From IMG/VR virus record IMGVR_UViG_3300035162_000891, positions 1 through 28,922 of that record: a stretch of 28,922 nt of DNA; one strand, written 5' to 3'. This stretch comes from a virus. The notes under the pieces were generated by a model that made no database searches, had not been told where the DNA came from, and worked only from the letters and a program-made list of their open reading frames with translations. The translations under genes were made by a program, and so were the position numbers. This document shows positions 28,594 through 28,922 of this stretch, one piece after another; position 1 is the stretch's first letter; every line of letters starts with the position of its first letter.

Positions 28594-28688
28594 GTTATAA
28601 AAGATATTTTAATTGGTCAGCAAAACCAAATATAAAAAATGTAGAAAAATTAAAAGCATTTTTAAAAAAACAAACTAAGAAAAAATAA
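28590..28688 (+). CDS. Small basic protein, 32 aa
   Basis: An ATGA overlap with the connector stop, ending two bases before the next ATG. The product is MSYKRYFNWSAKPNIKNVEK followed by a Lys-rich tail. It is very short and strongly basic; its role is unknown, but the exact fit between two virion genes supports a real gene. Confidence 0.48.
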   Translation: MSYKRYFNWSAKPNIKNVEKLKAFLKKQTKKK

Positions 28689-28690
28689 TT

Positions 28691-28922
28691 ATGGCAACTT
28701 TATTCAATACTAAAATATCGGCAACTTATCCCGGTCTTATAAAAACAACTGATAATGCTGCATTAACTGCTACATTAAAAGAATTATCTGATGGGTCTGG
28801 AAACGCATCAGGTTTGTATGCAAATACTGCTGGAGATTTTAAAGTAACTGCTATTTTAGAATGGGGTTCTTTAAAAGATACAGGAACAGGAGTTACTATA
28901 ACTCAATGGGTAACTTCTGCTG
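28691..28922 (+). CDS. Partial virion protein, fibre/tail-like (3' end cut)
   Basis: Starts at ATG 28691 and runs off the window. The first 77 residues (MATLFNTKISATYPGLIKTT, then DNAALTATLKELSDGSGNAS) are a common start of flavobacterial phage fibre or appendage proteins, with a repeated small-residue, Thr/Gly-rich pattern. The rest is outside the window, so repeats, chaperone tails or receptor domains cannot be judged. Confidence 0.65.
   Translation, partial: MATLFNTKISATYPGLIKTTDNAALTATLKELSDGSGNASGLYANTAGDFKVTAILEWGSLKDTGTGVTITQWVTSA

Noticed and set aside
1-28922. CRISPR array, tRNA gene, integrase or attachment site
   Set aside because: No spaced direct repeats, cloverleaf pattern, tyrosine/serine recombinase motif or repeat flanking a tRNA end was seen.

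Overview
The window is a contiguous piece of a tailed-phage (Caudoviricetes) genome, read entirely on the + strand. It is strongly AT-rich. Two things point to a Bacteroidota, most likely Flavobacteriia, host. Four promoters match the TTG / TAnnTTTG type with 19-20 bp spacers, and most start codons have A-rich leaders instead of Shine-Dalgarno sequences. Several proteins also look like families I associate with flavobacterial phages. No integrase, repressor, tRNA gene, CRISPR array or insertion sequence is visible. Genes are packed with ATGA or TAATG overlaps, and no gene-free stretch exceeds about 200 bases.

Layout. (1) 1-1876 is a lysis cassette: a membrane protein cut by the window edge, an M15-type endolysin, two small unknowns, a membrane/coiled-coil protein and a lipoprotein that look like an i-spanin/o-spanin pair, and a 3TM-type holin. 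(2) 1877-2058 is an extremely T-rich spacer. (3) 2059-7793 is recombination and replication: NinG, an ERF annealing protein, a short SSB, a RecA/RepA-like ATPase, a sigma-like protein, two PD-(D/E)XK-like nucleases, a flap/5'-3' exonuclease and small unknowns. (4) 7822-11722 is a 7-deazaguanine DNA-modification operon: ParB-like protein, DpdA-like transglycosylase, QueC, QueD, QueE and a phosphoribosyltransferase-FolE fusion. (5) 11722-13216 is the small and large terminase. (6) 13203-14842 is a run of eight very small genes, three of them Cys-rich. (7) 14933-28922 holds the virion genes in an unusual order: tail chaperone with a likely -1 frameshift, tail completion and baseplate proteins, tape measure, then XkdF-like protease, scaffold, decoration protein, major capsid, tail tube, portal, head-tail connector and the start of a fibre-like protein.

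How it works together. FolE, QueD, QueE and QueC would turn GTP into preQ0 or a close precursor, and the DpdA-like enzyme would exchange it for guanine in phage DNA, probably to evade restriction. No QueF is present, so preQ1 is not expected. QueC has lost all four zinc-site cysteines, so the final base is open: preQ0, ADG or CDG. The PRT domain fused to FolE could recycle the guanine released by DpdA, which is inference.

Regulation. Host-type promoters drive early and middle units. A second motif (core ATGTTATATAAATA) sits just upstream of five genes, four of them in the virion region. It contains TATAAATA, the T4 late-promoter octamer, and the window also encodes a sigma-like protein, so a phage-specific late switch is a reasonable hypothesis. 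Two short promoter-to-terminator units (2648-2757 and 6571-6685) look like small RNAs or leader attenuators. The modification operon with the altered QueC, the PRT-FolE fusion, the frameshift, the late motif and the two RNA units are the parts most worth a second look.
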